Source: CAVAWX01 sp963614215 (GTDB lineage Bacteria; Actinomycetota; Coriobacteriia; Coriobacteriales; QAMH01). Taken from it: a stretch of DNA of 64,000 bases. Positions 1-7,619 of this stretch are shown here, piece by piece; the stretch's first letter is position 1, and every line of letters begins with the position of its first letter. The stretch is from the NCBI GenBank assembly GCA_963614215.1, contig CAVECB010000003.1, positions 1 through 64,000 of the forward strand. Reading direction: 5' to 3'. A program made the translations under genes and the position numbers. The notes beneath the pieces are model-generated. The model was not told the origin of the DNA. It did no database searches and worked only from the letters and a program-made list of their open reading frames with translations.

Positions 1-122
1 ATGTGCTATAGTCTTGAATTCGCGTGGCAAGGGCTGTGCAGCCCGCCGCGCATGTTGAATGGAAACGTCGGCGTCGCTTTTCGCGCGGCGCTGAAACGGC
101 AAGGCAGTTGAGGAGTTTCAAG

Positions 123-314
123 ATGTCGAAGGTATGCGAAGTCTGCGGCAAGTCCCCCTCCGCGGGGCGCAACATCAGCCATTCCCACCGCGTCACCAAC
201 CGCGTCTTCCGCCCGAACATCCAGCGGGTCACCATCAAAGACGCGAAGGGCGCCACGCGCAAGGCCAACGTCTGCGCCAAGTGCCTGAAGGCCGGCAAGG
301 TGGAGCGCGCGTAA
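123..314 (+). CDS. rpmB: 50S ribosomal protein L28
   Basis: 63-residue large-subunit ribosomal protein of normal family length, beginning MSKVCEVCGKSP. Two CxxC pairs are visible (C5/C8 and C51/C54), so this is the zinc-binding form of L28, which needs zinc, rather than a cysteine-free paralogue. The ATG at 123 gives the family N-terminus; an in-frame ATG at 24 would add 33 unrelated residues. It stands alone and is followed at 355 by a strong terminator before hisS, so it is probably a single-gene transcript. Confidence 0.96.
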   Translation: MSKVCEVCGKSPSAGRNISHSHRVTNRVFRPNIQRVTIKDAKGATRKANVCAKCLKAGKVERA

Positions 315-354
315 GCTTTCACACAAAGCGGATACGCGCCAACACGGCATGCGG

Positions 355-383
355 GGAGCCTTCTTTGCAAGGCTCCTTTTTGT
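355..383 (+). terminator. Rho-independent terminator after rpmB
   Basis: A perfect 8-bp stem (GGAGCCTT 355-362, AAGGCTCC 369-376) with a 6-base loop is followed directly by TTTTTGTTGT. It separates rpmB from hisS. Confidence 0.85.
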
Positions 384-432
384 TGTGGGAAAAACGCAGC
401 GCATGCAGGATTGAAAAAAGGAGCGAGGACCC

Positions 433-1743
433 ATGGCTTTCCAGGCGCCGCGAGGCACAGAGGACCTGATAGGACAGCGCGCCCGCGCGTGGCGGGAGTT
501 CACGGCTTGCGCCGAGCGTGTGTTTTTCCGCTACGGCTACGAGTTTGCCGCCACGCCCATCTTCGAGCGGCACGACCTGTTCGCCCGCTCGGCCGGCGAG
601 GGCACCGACATCATGCGCAAGGAGATTTTCGCGGTGCGCAGCATGGGCGCGATGGACGCGCTCGCACGCGGCGAGCAGTTGAAGGCCGACCAGCAACTGG
701 CCTTGCGCCCCGAGGGCACAGCAGGGATTGTGCGCGCAATTGCCCAGCACTCGCTGGTGGCGCCGGGAGGAGCGCCGGCCAAGCTGTGGTACGCAGGGCC
801 GATGTTTCGCTGCGAGCGCCCGCAAAAGGGGCGCCTGCGCCAGTTTCACCAGGTGGGTGTCGAGTGCCTGGGCGCCGATTCTGCGGCCGCGGACGCGGAG
901 GCCATCATCATGTGCATGCGCTTTTTCGAGGAGCTGGGCATCCCGCGCGCGTCCATGCGCCTGCTCGTGAACTCCATGGGCGACGAGGAATGCCGCGGGC
1001 CGTACACGGAAAAGGTTCGCGCGTACATGCACGAACACGACGCCGAGCTGTGCGAGGAGTGCCGCCGGCGCGCCGACGAGAACCCCCTGCGCAGCTTCGA
1101 CTGCAAAAACGAGGGCTGCACGCAGGTTATGGCCGGCGCCCCGCGTTTCGCCGACAACTTGTGCGAAAGCTGCCGGGAGCGCTTTAGCGAGTTGTGCGCC
1201 CTGCTCGATGCGGCTGGACTTTCCTACGAGGTCGACGAGCGGCTTGTGCGCGGCTTCGACTACTACACGGGCACGGTTTTCGAGGTGGAAGCCCGCGAGG
1301 GCACGGGTGCGCAAAGCGCCATCGGCGGCGGCGGGCGCTACGACAAGCTGATGGGCGAGGTGGCCGGCCGCGACGTGCCGGGGCTGGGGTTTGCCGTGGG
1401 CTTCGAGCGCATCTTGCTTGCGCTGGAGGCGGCGGGCGTGGCGCTGGGGGACGTGCAGGCGCCGTGCGTCTACGTGGCCTGCGCTGGCGACGAGCTGCGC
1501 GCGAAGGCGTTTTCCATCGTGCAGGGCTTGCGCGACGCCGGCGTGCGCGTGCAGGCCGATTTGCAGGGCCGTTCGCTGAAGGCACAGTTCAAGCAGGCCA
1601 ACAAGGCGGGCGCGGCTTTCACCGTGGTGGTCGGCGCCGACGAGCTGGAACGCGGCGAGGTGCAGGTGCGCGACATGGCCTCGCACGAAGAGGAGTTCGT
1701 CGGCCTCGATGAGTTGGCCGCCTATCTCGCGGCGCGGCTCTAG
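433..1743 (+). CDS. hisS: Histidyl-tRNA synthetase
   Basis: 436-residue class II aminoacyl-tRNA synthetase that charges tRNA-His with histidine in the cytoplasm. It opens with FQAPRGTEDLIGQ, a form of the motif common to HisRS. The HisRS signature RGFDYYTGTVFEV lies near residues 272-285, the motif 3 region (GLGFAVGFERI) near 317-328, and a C-terminal anticodon-binding domain follows from about 345. Four cysteines in the central region (CEECRRR and CKNEGC/CESC) suggest a small metal or structural knot, also seen in other Gram-positive HisRS. AAGGAG at about 418 supports the ATG. No T-box is visible upstream. Confidence 0.97.
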   Translation: MAFQAPRGTEDLIGQRARAWREFTACAERVFFRYGYEFAATPIFERHDLFARSAGEGTDIMRKEIFAVRSMGAMDALARGEQLKADQQLALRPEGTAGIVRAIAQHSLVAPGGAPAKLWYAGPMFRCERPQKGRLRQFHQVGVECLGADSAAADAEAIIMCMRFFEELGIPRASMRLLVNSMGDEECRGPYTEKVRAYMHEHDAELCEECRRRADENPLRSFDCKNEGCTQVMAGAPRFADNLCESCRERFSELCALLDAAGLSYEVDERLVRGFDYYTGTVFEVEAREGTGAQSAIGGGGRYDKLMGEVAGRDVPGLGFAVGFERILLALEAAGVALGDVQAPCVYVACAGDELRAKAFSIVQGLRDAGVRVQADLQGRSLKAQFKQANKAGAAFTVVVGADELERGEVQVRDMASHEEEFVGLDELAAYLAARL

Positions 1744-2017
1744 CTTTCCCGGAAAAACCGAAGGCGCGTGCGGGCGCATGCGTGCGACCTGCGCGCCGTG
1801 TGACCCGCGTACTTCGTGTGGCCCGCGCGGCACATGTGTCTCGTGCGCAAACGTGCGCGCCTCATGCGCTGCGCGCCTTCACATTATCCTGAGTCGTTGC
1901 TAATCCGTTGAAAAAATAGTCCTTGCTATTTATTTTCAGCAAACTATAATGAGCCTTGCGAATCGAGAATCCCTCTCTTGGTTTGCGTGTTTTGTTCCTC
2001 TTTCTCTCTTGACGTCG
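1744..2017. other. Intergenic region between hisS and the moeA-like gene
   Basis: No convincing gene. The first part is GC-rich with CGTGCG/CATGCG repeats typical of this genome. From about 1900 the base composition becomes AT-rich, and the plus strand carries a promoter-like pair pointing at the terminator at 2018 (see the promoter and RNA candidate entries). Confidence 0.6.
1923..1950 (+). promoter_or_regulatory. Promoter-like element TTGCTA-16-TATAAT
   Basis: TTGCTA at 1923-1928 and a consensus TATAAT at 1945-1950 are separated by 16 bases, in an AT-rich patch inside GC-rich DNA. No plus-strand gene starts downstream before the terminator at 2018-2050. Confidence 0.4.
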
Positions 2018-2055
2018 AAAAGGCCCCAGGTTGAAAAACCGGGGCCTTTTCGGCG
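1957..2055 (+). ncRNA. Candidate small RNA of about 95 nt
   Basis: Defined only by signals: it starts about 7 bases after the TATAAT at 1945-1950 and ends at the bidirectional terminator at 2018-2050. The body is pyrimidine-rich (long runs of T and C) and contains no good reading frame. No known RNA family recognised. It could equally be a chance promoter match. Confidence 0.25.
2018..2050. terminator. Bidirectional terminator between convergent genes
   Basis: AAAAGGCCCC (2018-2027) and GGGGCCTTTT (2041-2050) form a perfect 10-bp stem around a 13-base loop. The A run on one side and T run on the other allow function in both directions. It serves the minus-strand moeA-like gene ending at 2109, or a plus-strand transcript from about 1957. 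Confidence 0.8.
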
Positions 2056-2108
2056 CTTCGGGGACAACGCTCCGTCTCCGTCGCTTTCGGGTGTGCGCCC
2101 TGCGTGCC

Positions 2109-3386
2109 CTAGATTTGCGTGTAGGGGTAGCGCAGCTCGACTTCAACCATGTCGCCTGCAGATATCCCGGCCAGTTCCGCGGGGTTTTTCTCCAGATAGG
2201 CGTTTGCCTGGTCGGCCTGCGCGAGCGAGAGGTGCTTGCCGCCGGCGACTGCGGACAGCACGTATTCGTCGCCCTCGAAGGCAACGTGCACGGGCTTGAT
2301 GGCGAAGAAGTCGGGCGAGGGGCCTTTGCCGCCGCCCTTGCCGCCCTTGGGGTCGCCCTTGCCGCCCGGCCCGTGGGGCTTCTTGGAGCGCGGCAGGTCC
2401 TCGGCCAGACGCGCCTTCACCTTCGCGAAATCGTGCACGCGCCCGAAGAGGAAGTGGTCGACCAGGGGCTTCAGGTACCAGTCTGCCGTAATCTCGCAGC
2501 CGGAGGGCGGCCCGGACAGCCCCAGCACGGGCACGCCGTCGATGCTTGATGCGCTCGTGTGGTGCCCCGGCCCGTGGTTGGTTTCGTGGCAGTAGACGGT
2601 GCCAATCTCTTCCAATATCTCCATGGTGAAGTCTTTGGAGCCTTTCGACGAGCCCGCGTTGATGCATACGATGTCGGCTTCCTTGGCGGCCTTCAGCAGC
2701 GCCGCCTTTATCTGGTCCCAGTCGTCGGGCAGGCAGGGGTAGACCTGCGGCTCGGCGCCCCACAGGCGCAGCTTGCTTTCCAGCAGTATGCCGTTGGTCT
2801 CGTAGACCTTGCCCGCCGCAAGCGGGGTGCCCATCTCCACCAGCTCGTCGCCGGTGGGGATGAAGACGACGCGCGGCTTGGCCAGCACCTCCACCTCGGT
2901 GTAGCCGCAGGTGGCAAGCGCGGCGATGCGGGCTGGCGTCAGGCGCGTTTTGGCCTCGACCACCATGTCGCCTTGCGCGAAATCCGAGCCGGCGGGTTTC
3001 GTGAGCTGGCCTGCCTCGTGCGGCGCCTCGTGTATCTCGATTTTGTCGCCGCTTTTCACTTCCACCTGCTCGATGGCTATCTCGGTGTCAAATCCTGTCG
3101 GCATGGCCGTGCCGGTGTTGGCCCAGTCGAATTCGCGCCCGAGCTGCCAGCCGCTCGTGTCGGGCACACCGTCGGCGAAATCGGCAAAGCGCACTGCGAT
3201 GCCGTCGAGGCGCGCGCACAGGGTGTTGGGAATGTCAATCTTTGACGTGCAGTCACCGGCCGTGACGCGCCCGAGCGCCTCGTGCAGGTCTACCGTTTCC
3301 ACCTTCGGGGAAAAGCTGCTGGTCTCGATCAGCTTTGCGATGCAGTCTTGCCTGCTCAGCTGCACGTGCTTGGAATGGTCGCGCAT
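2109..3386 (-). CDS. MoeA-like molybdopterin molybdenumtransferase family protein
   Basis: 425 residues from an ATG with a perfect AGGAGG at 3391-3396 on the opposite strand. The open frame extends upstream but only through a repeat array, so this start is much better. Family marks: an N-terminal MoeA domain (VDLHEALGRVTAGD), then the MoCF/MogA-like fold with RVVFIPTGDELVE, NAGSSKGSKDFT and GLSGPPSGCEITADWYLKP. MoeA inserts molybdate into adenylylated molybdopterin. The arrangement is atypical: a Gly/Lys/Pro-rich insert (HGPGGKGDPKGGKGGGKG) lies near residue 340, and no other Moco genes are adjacent. It could be a MoeA paralogue with a regulatory or sulfur/selenium-ligand role. Transcription is likely controlled through the repeats at 3501-3590. 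Confidence 0.85.
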   Translation of the reverse strand: MRDHSKHVQLSRQDCIAKLIETSSFSPKVETVDLHEALGRVTAGDCTSKIDIPNTLCARLDGIAVRFADFADGVPDTSGWQLGREFDWANTGTAMPTGFDTEIAIEQVEVKSGDKIEIHEAPHEAGQLTKPAGSDFAQGDMVVEAKTRLTPARIAALATCGYTEVEVLAKPRVVFIPTGDELVEMGTPLAAGKVYETNGILLESKLRLWGAEPQVYPCLPDDWDQIKAALLKAAKEADIVCINAGSSKGSKDFTMEILEEIGTVYCHETNHGPGHHTSASSIDGVPVLGLSGPPSGCEITADWYLKPLVDHFLFGRVHDFAKVKARLAEDLPRSKKPHGPGGKGDPKGGKGGGKGPSPDFFAIKPVHVAFEGDEYVLSAVAGGKHLSLAQADQANAYLEKNPAELAGISAGDMVEVELRYPYTQI

Positions 3387-3467
3387 GAACGCCTCCTCTT
3401 GTGTGCGCAAGCCCCCTGCCCGTCTGTTCGCCGTGCACCGCGCGGGCGGAGGGTTGCTCGTGTGCAA

Positions 3468-3473
3468 ACTATA
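3468..3473 (-). promoter_or_regulatory. -10 element of the moeA-like gene
   Basis: TATAGT on the minus strand, about 80 bases before the start codon. No acceptable -35 hexamer lies 16-18 bases upstream. The 30-bp repeats begin just beyond that position, an arrangement expected of an activator-dependent promoter. Confidence 0.45.
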
Positions 3474-3500
3474 CGTATCAAAGCACAATTCCGTGCCGCC

Positions 3501-3590
3501 GTGGGGCGTGAAATCCGATACGGGAGTGCCGTGGGGCGTGAAATCCGATACGGGGGCACCATGGGGCGTGAAATCCGATGCACGTGCGTC
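3501..3590. repeat. Three 30-bp direct repeats, probable regulator binding array
   Basis: Three tandem copies start at 3501, 3531 and 3561. Each has the core TGGGGCGTGAAATCCGAT (18 bases), identical in all copies, with variable bases between. The period of 30 is close to three helical turns, putting all cores on one face. In the minus-strand frame they would read SDFTPHG three times, but they lie upstream of the true start. Position relative to the -10 at 3468-3473 suggests activator sites. Confidence 0.6.
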
Positions 3591-3669
3591 GTTTTTTGGA
3601 ATTGGTGAAGCCTGCTTGCGTGCAGGGGGGGCGCCCTTCCGGAAGGGCGAAAGCGTCGATTCGGGCGTT

Positions 3670-3724
3670 TGCAAAACTTGCAAAAATTAGCAAAAGTTGC
3701 AAAAGTTGCAAAAGCTGCAAACGC
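3670..3724. repeat. TTGCAAAA 9-bp repeat array, copy 1
   Basis: Successive TTGCAAAAG/C units with one AGCAAAA variant, ending CTGCAAACGCCG. A near-identical block lies at 5677-5724, differing mainly by one extra unit here. The two copies bracket the CAP/CWB2 gene. Confidence 0.7.
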
Positions 3725-3750
3725 CGAACAAGGCGTCCGAAGTGCTGGCC

Positions 3751-3834
3751 CTAGAAGAGGAGCTCCACGATGCGCGCCTGCCGCCGCAGCGCTGCGAGGA
3801 GGTGGGGCAGCCTCGTCGTCATGTTCTCGCTCAT
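3751..3834 (-). CDS. Possible 27-residue peptide or gene remnant
   Basis: A short frame reads MSENMTTRLPHLLAALRRQ and ends IVELLF-stop. AAGGG lies about 7 bases upstream of its ATG on the minus strand and the upstream region is AT-rich, as a promoter region would be. The amphipathic leucine/arginine pattern resembles the first helix of a regulator, so it may be the stump of a truncated gene. No homologue recognised; coding status is uncertain. Confidence 0.22.
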   Translation of the reverse strand: MSENMTTRLPHLLAALRRQARIVELLF

Positions 3835-4051
3835 AAAAAACCCTTAATCGTTTGCAATAGTTTTTTTGTTTCAACAGCTTATCAAAACACTTAATTTCAC
3901 CGTAAGGCGCACGCATGCGCGCGAGTCCTTTTTGCGACAAGACTTCTGCGGCGGCGTGCATCCTGTATCATCTTGCCACTAGGGAAAGCGCCGCGTTTAG
4001 CTGCCCGCATCCGGGCGAACGCGGCGGACAACGGGGAAGGAGTCTGGTTTC

Positions 4052-5599
4052 ATGTACGCGAAAACACCTGTATCTGCCCTTTCGGGGACGCTGCGCCGCG
4101 CGGCGATTCTCTCGGCGCTGCTCGCCGCCTTGCTGTGCCTTGCCTTTGCCTGCATGCACCCGGCAAGCGCCGAGGCTGCGGAAAGCTACGACCAATCGGG
4201 GGCGCGCAGCATGCTCTCGAACGTGAACAGCCTGCGCGCCAACGAGGCGTGGATCACGCGTTCGAACGGCTCGCGCTACCAGCTCCCGCAGGCTTTGTCG
4301 CCCTATGTCTGGGATAGTGGGCTGGAGAAGGTGGCGAAGTTGCGCGCGAAGGAGATCGCCCAGAGCTTCTCGCATACGCGCCCCAACGGGCAGTCCTGCT
4401 TCACCGCCTACACGGAGCTCGGTGTCTCGACTCCGGCGCAGGGCGAGAACATCGCCATGGGCTACACGAGCGTGGAATCCGTCATGGCCGGCTGGGCCGA
4501 GGCAAACCAGCCCTACAGCGGCCAAGGCCATAGGCGCAACATGCTCGGCGGCGTCTACGAGACGGGCTCGGGCAGCGTCGGCACCATCGGCTTCACCTGC
4601 ATCGGCATCGCCTGCTGCCAGGTGAACGGGGTGAAGTACTGGGTTCAGGAGTTCGGCTCGGAGAGCAGTTCCAGCACGTGGAAGCGCCTGGCGGGCAACA
4701 CGGCCCTCGGCACGATGAAGCAGATTGTGAACGAGGGGTGGACCTCTGGCAGCAAGTACGCCATCATCGCCACCACGAACGGCTATTACGACGCGCTGGC
4801 TGCATCGGCGCTCGCCGGCCTCATGAACAACAGCCCCGTCCTTATGACCGCGCCCGACAAGCTGAGCGACGCCACCAAGCAGCTGCTCCAGTCCAAGAAG
4901 GTGAAAGACGTCGTCATCGTCGGTGGCACGCAGGCCGTCTCGGCAAACGTGGAATCGCAAATACGCGCCCTCGGCATAGGCGTGCTTACGCGCTGTGCGG
5001 GCAACACTGCCATCGGCACTGCAAACAAGATCTACGAGTACGGCAAGCGCGTGAACGGCGGCTGGGGCGACGACGCCATCGTGGCTACCGCGAAAAGCTA
5101 TCAAGACGCGCTGTCCATCGCGCCGTATGCCTACCAGAAGAAGGCACCCATCTTTCTTGCGCAGGGAAAGGACGGCACGCTCACCAGCGGCACCGTCAAG
5201 GCTATCCAAAACGGCGGCTTTAAGCGCACCATCATCACGGGCGGCACGGCGGCCGTGGCCAAATCCGTGGAGAGCCAGGTGACGAAATCGTGGAAGCGCC
5301 TCTGGGGCAACACAGCCTACGGCACCAGCCGCAAAATCGCCGACTTCTGCATCAAGGAGGGCAACATGACCGCTGCCCACATGGGTGTGGCCACCGGCAG
5401 GTCCTACTACGACGCGCTGGCCGGAGCGGCGCTGTGCGGCAAGATGAACTCGGTCTTGATCCTGGCCGACGACGGCAACTCCAACACCGTCGACAACGTG
5501 GTGAAGGTGTACAGGGCTCAGCTGCAGCAGAGCTGCTACGTCTTCGGCGGCCGTTCTGCCATACAGCCTACCGTGTGGAACAAGATCGTCTCGTCGTAG
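4052..5599 (+). CDS. Secreted CAP-domain protein with three CWB2 cell-wall-binding repeats
   Basis: 515 residues. A signal peptide occupies about residues 1-43 (arginines, then a hydrophobic stretch AILSALLAALLCLAFACM, then ASAEAAE). Residues 45-215 form a CAP/SCP domain with GENIAMGYTS and GHRRNMLGG, the motifs that carry its conserved residues. Residues 222-515 are three cell-wall-binding repeat 2 (CWB2) units, each starting W-K-R-L-x-G-N-T and containing VVIVGG/TIITGG/YVFGG strands. CWB2 domains anchor proteins non-covalently to secondary wall polymers. AAGGAG precedes the ATG. It is monocistronic, flanked by the two TTGCAAAA arrays. The exact activity of bacterial CAP domains is unsettled. 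Confidence 0.92.
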   Translation: MYAKTPVSALSGTLRRAAILSALLAALLCLAFACMHPASAEAAESYDQSGARSMLSNVNSLRANEAWITRSNGSRYQLPQALSPYVWDSGLEKVAKLRAKEIAQSFSHTRPNGQSCFTAYTELGVSTPAQGENIAMGYTSVESVMAGWAEANQPYSGQGHRRNMLGGVYETGSGSVGTIGFTCIGIACCQVNGVKYWVQEFGSESSSSTWKRLAGNTALGTMKQIVNEGWTSGSKYAIIATTNGYYDALAASALAGLMNNSPVLMTAPDKLSDATKQLLQSKKVKDVVIVGGTQAVSANVESQIRALGIGVLTRCAGNTAIGTANKIYEYGKRVNGGWGDDAIVATAKSYQDALSIAPYAYQKKAPIFLAQGKDGTLTSGTVKAIQNGGFKRTIITGGTAAVAKSVESQVTKSWKRLWGNTAYGTSRKIADFCIKEGNMTAAHMGVATGRSYYDALAGAALCGKMNSVLILADDGNSNTVDNVVKVYRAQLQQSCYVFGGRSAIQPTVWNKIVSS

Positions 5600-5676
5600 G
5601 AGGCCGCGCCGCCCGCCTGCCCGTCGTCTTGCGTCTTAGAGTCTCGACGGACCGGGCGGGCGGAAGGGCGGGCGCT

Positions 5677-5724
5677 TGCAAAAGTTGCAAAAATTAGCAA
5701 AACTTGCAAAAGCTGCAAACGCCG
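5677..5724. repeat. TTGCAAAA 9-bp repeat array, copy 2
   Basis: TTGCAAAAGTTGCAAAAATT, then AGCAAAA, TTGCAAAAG and CTGCAAACGCCG, matching the array at 3670-3724 in order and spacing apart from one unit. It ends about 20 bases before the ATPase start codon and so forms its 5' leader or operator. Confidence 0.7.
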
Positions 5725-5743
5725 CCGCAAAAAAGGAGCGCCC

Positions 5744-6859
5744 ATGCCGACCGCGAACCCGTTCACCCCGAGCTTCGGGCAGATCCCGCCCTTCATGGCC
5801 GGGCGCGAGCACATCATCGCCGACCTGACGCGCGCCTTCGACGCGGGCGGCGCGGATCCCAATCTCTGCACCATCTTCGTCGGCGCGCGCGGCGCGGGAA
5901 AAACGGCGCTACTCTCCTACATGTCGCAGGAGGCCTCTTCGCGCGGCTGGATCGTGGCGGACGTCTCGGCACGCCCCGGCATGCTCGAAGACATCGAGCA
6001 GCGGACGGTGGAAGCCGGCGAGAACCTGTTGGCAAGCCAGGCGATGCTGCGGGTGAAGGGGGTGAAGGTCGCGGGCGTCGGCGTCGAGCTGGAACGGCCT
6101 GCCGACGTACGCGCCAACTGGCGCACGCGCATGAACTCCCTTTTCACCCAGCTGGACAAGACCGAGACCGGCTTGCTCATCACCGTAGACGAGGTGCGCG
6201 TGGACCTCGACGAGATGGTGCAACTCGCCTCCGACTACCAGCATTTTGTGCGCGAGGGCAAGCACATCGCCTTGCTCATGGCAGGCCTGCCCTACAAGGT
6301 ATCTGCCCTGTTGCGCAACGACTCCGTTTCGTTTCTGCGCAGGGCGCAGTCCCACAAACTGGGACGGATTGAGGACTACGAGATAGAGAGCGCGCTCGTA
6401 AAGACCGTCGAGCATGCCGGCCGCAGTTTCGCACCCGACGCCTTGGAGCGCGCCGTGCAGTCCATAGATGGATTTCCCTACATGATGCAGCTCGTCGGCT
6501 ATCGGGCCTGGGAGGTCTCGCCGCAAGAGGAGGCCATCTCCCTAGCCGACGTCGAGGCGGGGGTGCGCCGCGCACGCAAGGAGATGCGCTCGCGCATACT
6601 CGAGACTACCTACCTGGAGCTTTCCGACGGCGATTTGCGCTTCCTTTCGGCGATGCTGCCCGATGCACAGGAAAGCAGTGTGGCCGACATCGCGAAGCGC
6701 ATGGGCGTGGCCAGCAATTACGCGAGCCAGTACAAGCGCCGCTTGCTCGAAGACGGCGTGATCGGCATGCGGGGGCGCAGCAAGGTCGCCTTCGACATCC
6801 CTGCCTTCCGCGAATATCTGGAGGAAAAACTCGACGAGGCGGGGGTTCGACCCTCTTGA
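5744..6859 (+). CDS. AAA ATPase with C-terminal winged helix
   Basis: 371 residues. Walker A GARGAGKT is at 47-54 and Walker B LLITVDE at about 144-150, followed by a lid region and a C-terminal winged-helix part (SSVADIAKRMGVASNYASQY, about 302-321). This layout resembles the Orc1/Cdc6-like or STAND-type ATP-binding proteins common in bacterial accessory regions, for which DNA or partner-protein binding is inferred. AAAAAAGGAG lies just upstream of the ATG. It follows the TTGCAAAA array and is followed after 30 bases by the BrnT/BrnA pair, which has its own promoter. Specific function not known. Confidence 0.75.
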   Translation: MPTANPFTPSFGQIPPFMAGREHIIADLTRAFDAGGADPNLCTIFVGARGAGKTALLSYMSQEASSRGWIVADVSARPGMLEDIEQRTVEAGENLLASQAMLRVKGVKVAGVGVELERPADVRANWRTRMNSLFTQLDKTETGLLITVDEVRVDLDEMVQLASDYQHFVREGKHIALLMAGLPYKVSALLRNDSVSFLRRAQSHKLGRIEDYEIESALVKTVEHAGRSFAPDALERAVQSIDGFPYMMQLVGYRAWEVSPQEEAISLADVEAGVRRARKEMRSRILETTYLELSDGDLRFLSAMLPDAQESSVADIAKRMGVASNYASQYKRRLLEDGVIGMRGRSKVAFDIPAFREYLEEKLDEAGVRPS

Positions 6860-6883
6860 AAAAATGCATTTCATATGTATAGT
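6856..6883 (+). promoter_or_regulatory. brnTA promoter with palindrome in the spacer
   Basis: TTGAAA at 6856-6861 and TATAGT at 6878-6883, spacer 16. The spacer begins with a perfect 10-bp palindrome AAATGCATTT (6862-6871), and ATGCAT recurs at 6890-6895. The start point would fall at or next to the ATG at 6890. BrnA-type antitoxins repress their own operon, so these palindromes are candidate operators. Confidence 0.55.
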
Positions 6884-6889
6884 ATAAAT

Positions 6890-7192
6890 ATGCATCAAGG
6901 CGGATACATACAGTTTGAATGGGACGAGCACAAGGCGGAATCGAACCTCATGAAGCATGGCGTTTCGTTCGACGAGGCGTCCGAGTCGTTTTACGATCCG
7001 TATGCCCGCATCATCGACGATCCCGACCATTCGGACGACGAGCGGCGCTTCATCCTCCTCGGCATGAGCATGTCGGCACGTGTCCTCACGGTCGTACACT
7101 GCCTCAGGGGGAAAGGGGCGTCCCTTCGCATCATATCCGCGCGGAAGTCGACGAAAAGCGAGGAGCGCCAGTATTGGAGGCATCGGAAATGA
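6890..7192 (+). CDS. brnT: BrnT family toxin
   Basis: 100 residues. The sequence reads FEWDEHKAESNLMKHGVSFD near the N-terminus, the family signature, then DPDHSDDERRFILLGMS and ISARKSTKSEERQYW at the end, all typical of BrnT ribonuclease toxins (RelE-like fold, inhibit translation by RNA cleavage). I chose the ATG at 6890: the earlier one at 6875 lies inside the promoter. No ribosome site fits, so a leaderless message is possible. Its stop codon overlaps the antitoxin start (ATGA), coupling translation; the toxin-first order is usual for this family. Confidence 0.88.
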   Translation: MHQGGYIQFEWDEHKAESNLMKHGVSFDEASESFYDPYARIIDDPDHSDDERRFILLGMSMSARVLTVVHCLRGKGASLRIISARKSTKSEERQYWRHRK

Positions 7193-7392
7193 GGGAAGAA
7201 TACGATTTCAGCGAGAGCCGCGCGAACCCCTATGCCGAGCGGCTGCGCAAGCCCGTCACCATGAACATCGACGTCGCGAACATCGACTACTTCAAGGGAG
7301 AGGCTGCTAGGACAGGGGTTCCGTATCAGACCATCATCAACATGTATCTGACGGAATGCCGCGAGCGGGAAAAGCACCTTGCGTTCGTCTGA
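7189..7392 (+). CDS. brnA: BrnA family antitoxin
   Basis: 67 residues, reading EEYDFSESRANPYAERLRKP then VTMNIDVANIDYFKGEAART, the standard BrnA pattern. The second half (IDYFKGEAARTGVPYQTIIN) is a ribbon-helix-helix DNA-binding domain. It neutralises BrnT and represses the operon. The ATG overlaps the brnT stop by 4 bases. The pair sits between the ATPase and the McrB-like system and may stabilise this accessory region. Confidence 0.88.
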   Translation: MREEYDFSESRANPYAERLRKPVTMNIDVANIDYFKGEAARTGVPYQTIINMYLTECREREKHLAFV

Positions 7393-7619
7393 CAGCGCGG
7401 GCCGCGTCTCGACATCCGACCTGCTGTTGTTGAGGCGGGGCGAGCCAGCGTTTCTGAAGCGTGGCAAGATTCTTGCGCCGGTCGGCACCAATTCGGACAT
7501 GATTGCTTTGCAGGAAGGAGCGACCCGCGTCAACTTAACACCGACACTGACTCCAGACCGCAGATCTCTTGTGTAGGAGTAAGATTGTATTCTGGGTTAG
7601 AGAAACGGAGGCTGTGCTC
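7393..7619 (+). other. Non-coding spacer before the McrB-like gene
   Basis: 227 bases with no start-codon-equipped frame of note. Composition changes here from GC-rich to AT-richer DNA. No clear promoter hexamers were found, so the promoter of the McrB-like gene remains unassigned. Confidence 0.4.

Noticed and set aside
319..1833. Minus-strand 504-codon frame opposite hisS
   Set aside because: Antisense shadow with Arg/His/Ala composition; hisS is certain.
3387..3683. N-terminal extension of the moeA-like protein carrying three SDFTPHG repeats
   Set aside because: A perfect AGGAGG precedes the ATG at 3386, and the predicted -10 and repeat array lie in the would-be extension.
3670..3724. Iterons of a replication origin
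   Set aside because: No initiator gene or DnaA boxes; a second array lies 2 kb away in front of an ATPase gene, so a regulatory or mobile repeat fits better.
6875..6889. Upstream ATG for brnT
   Set aside because: It overlaps the predicted promoter and adds residues not typical for the family.
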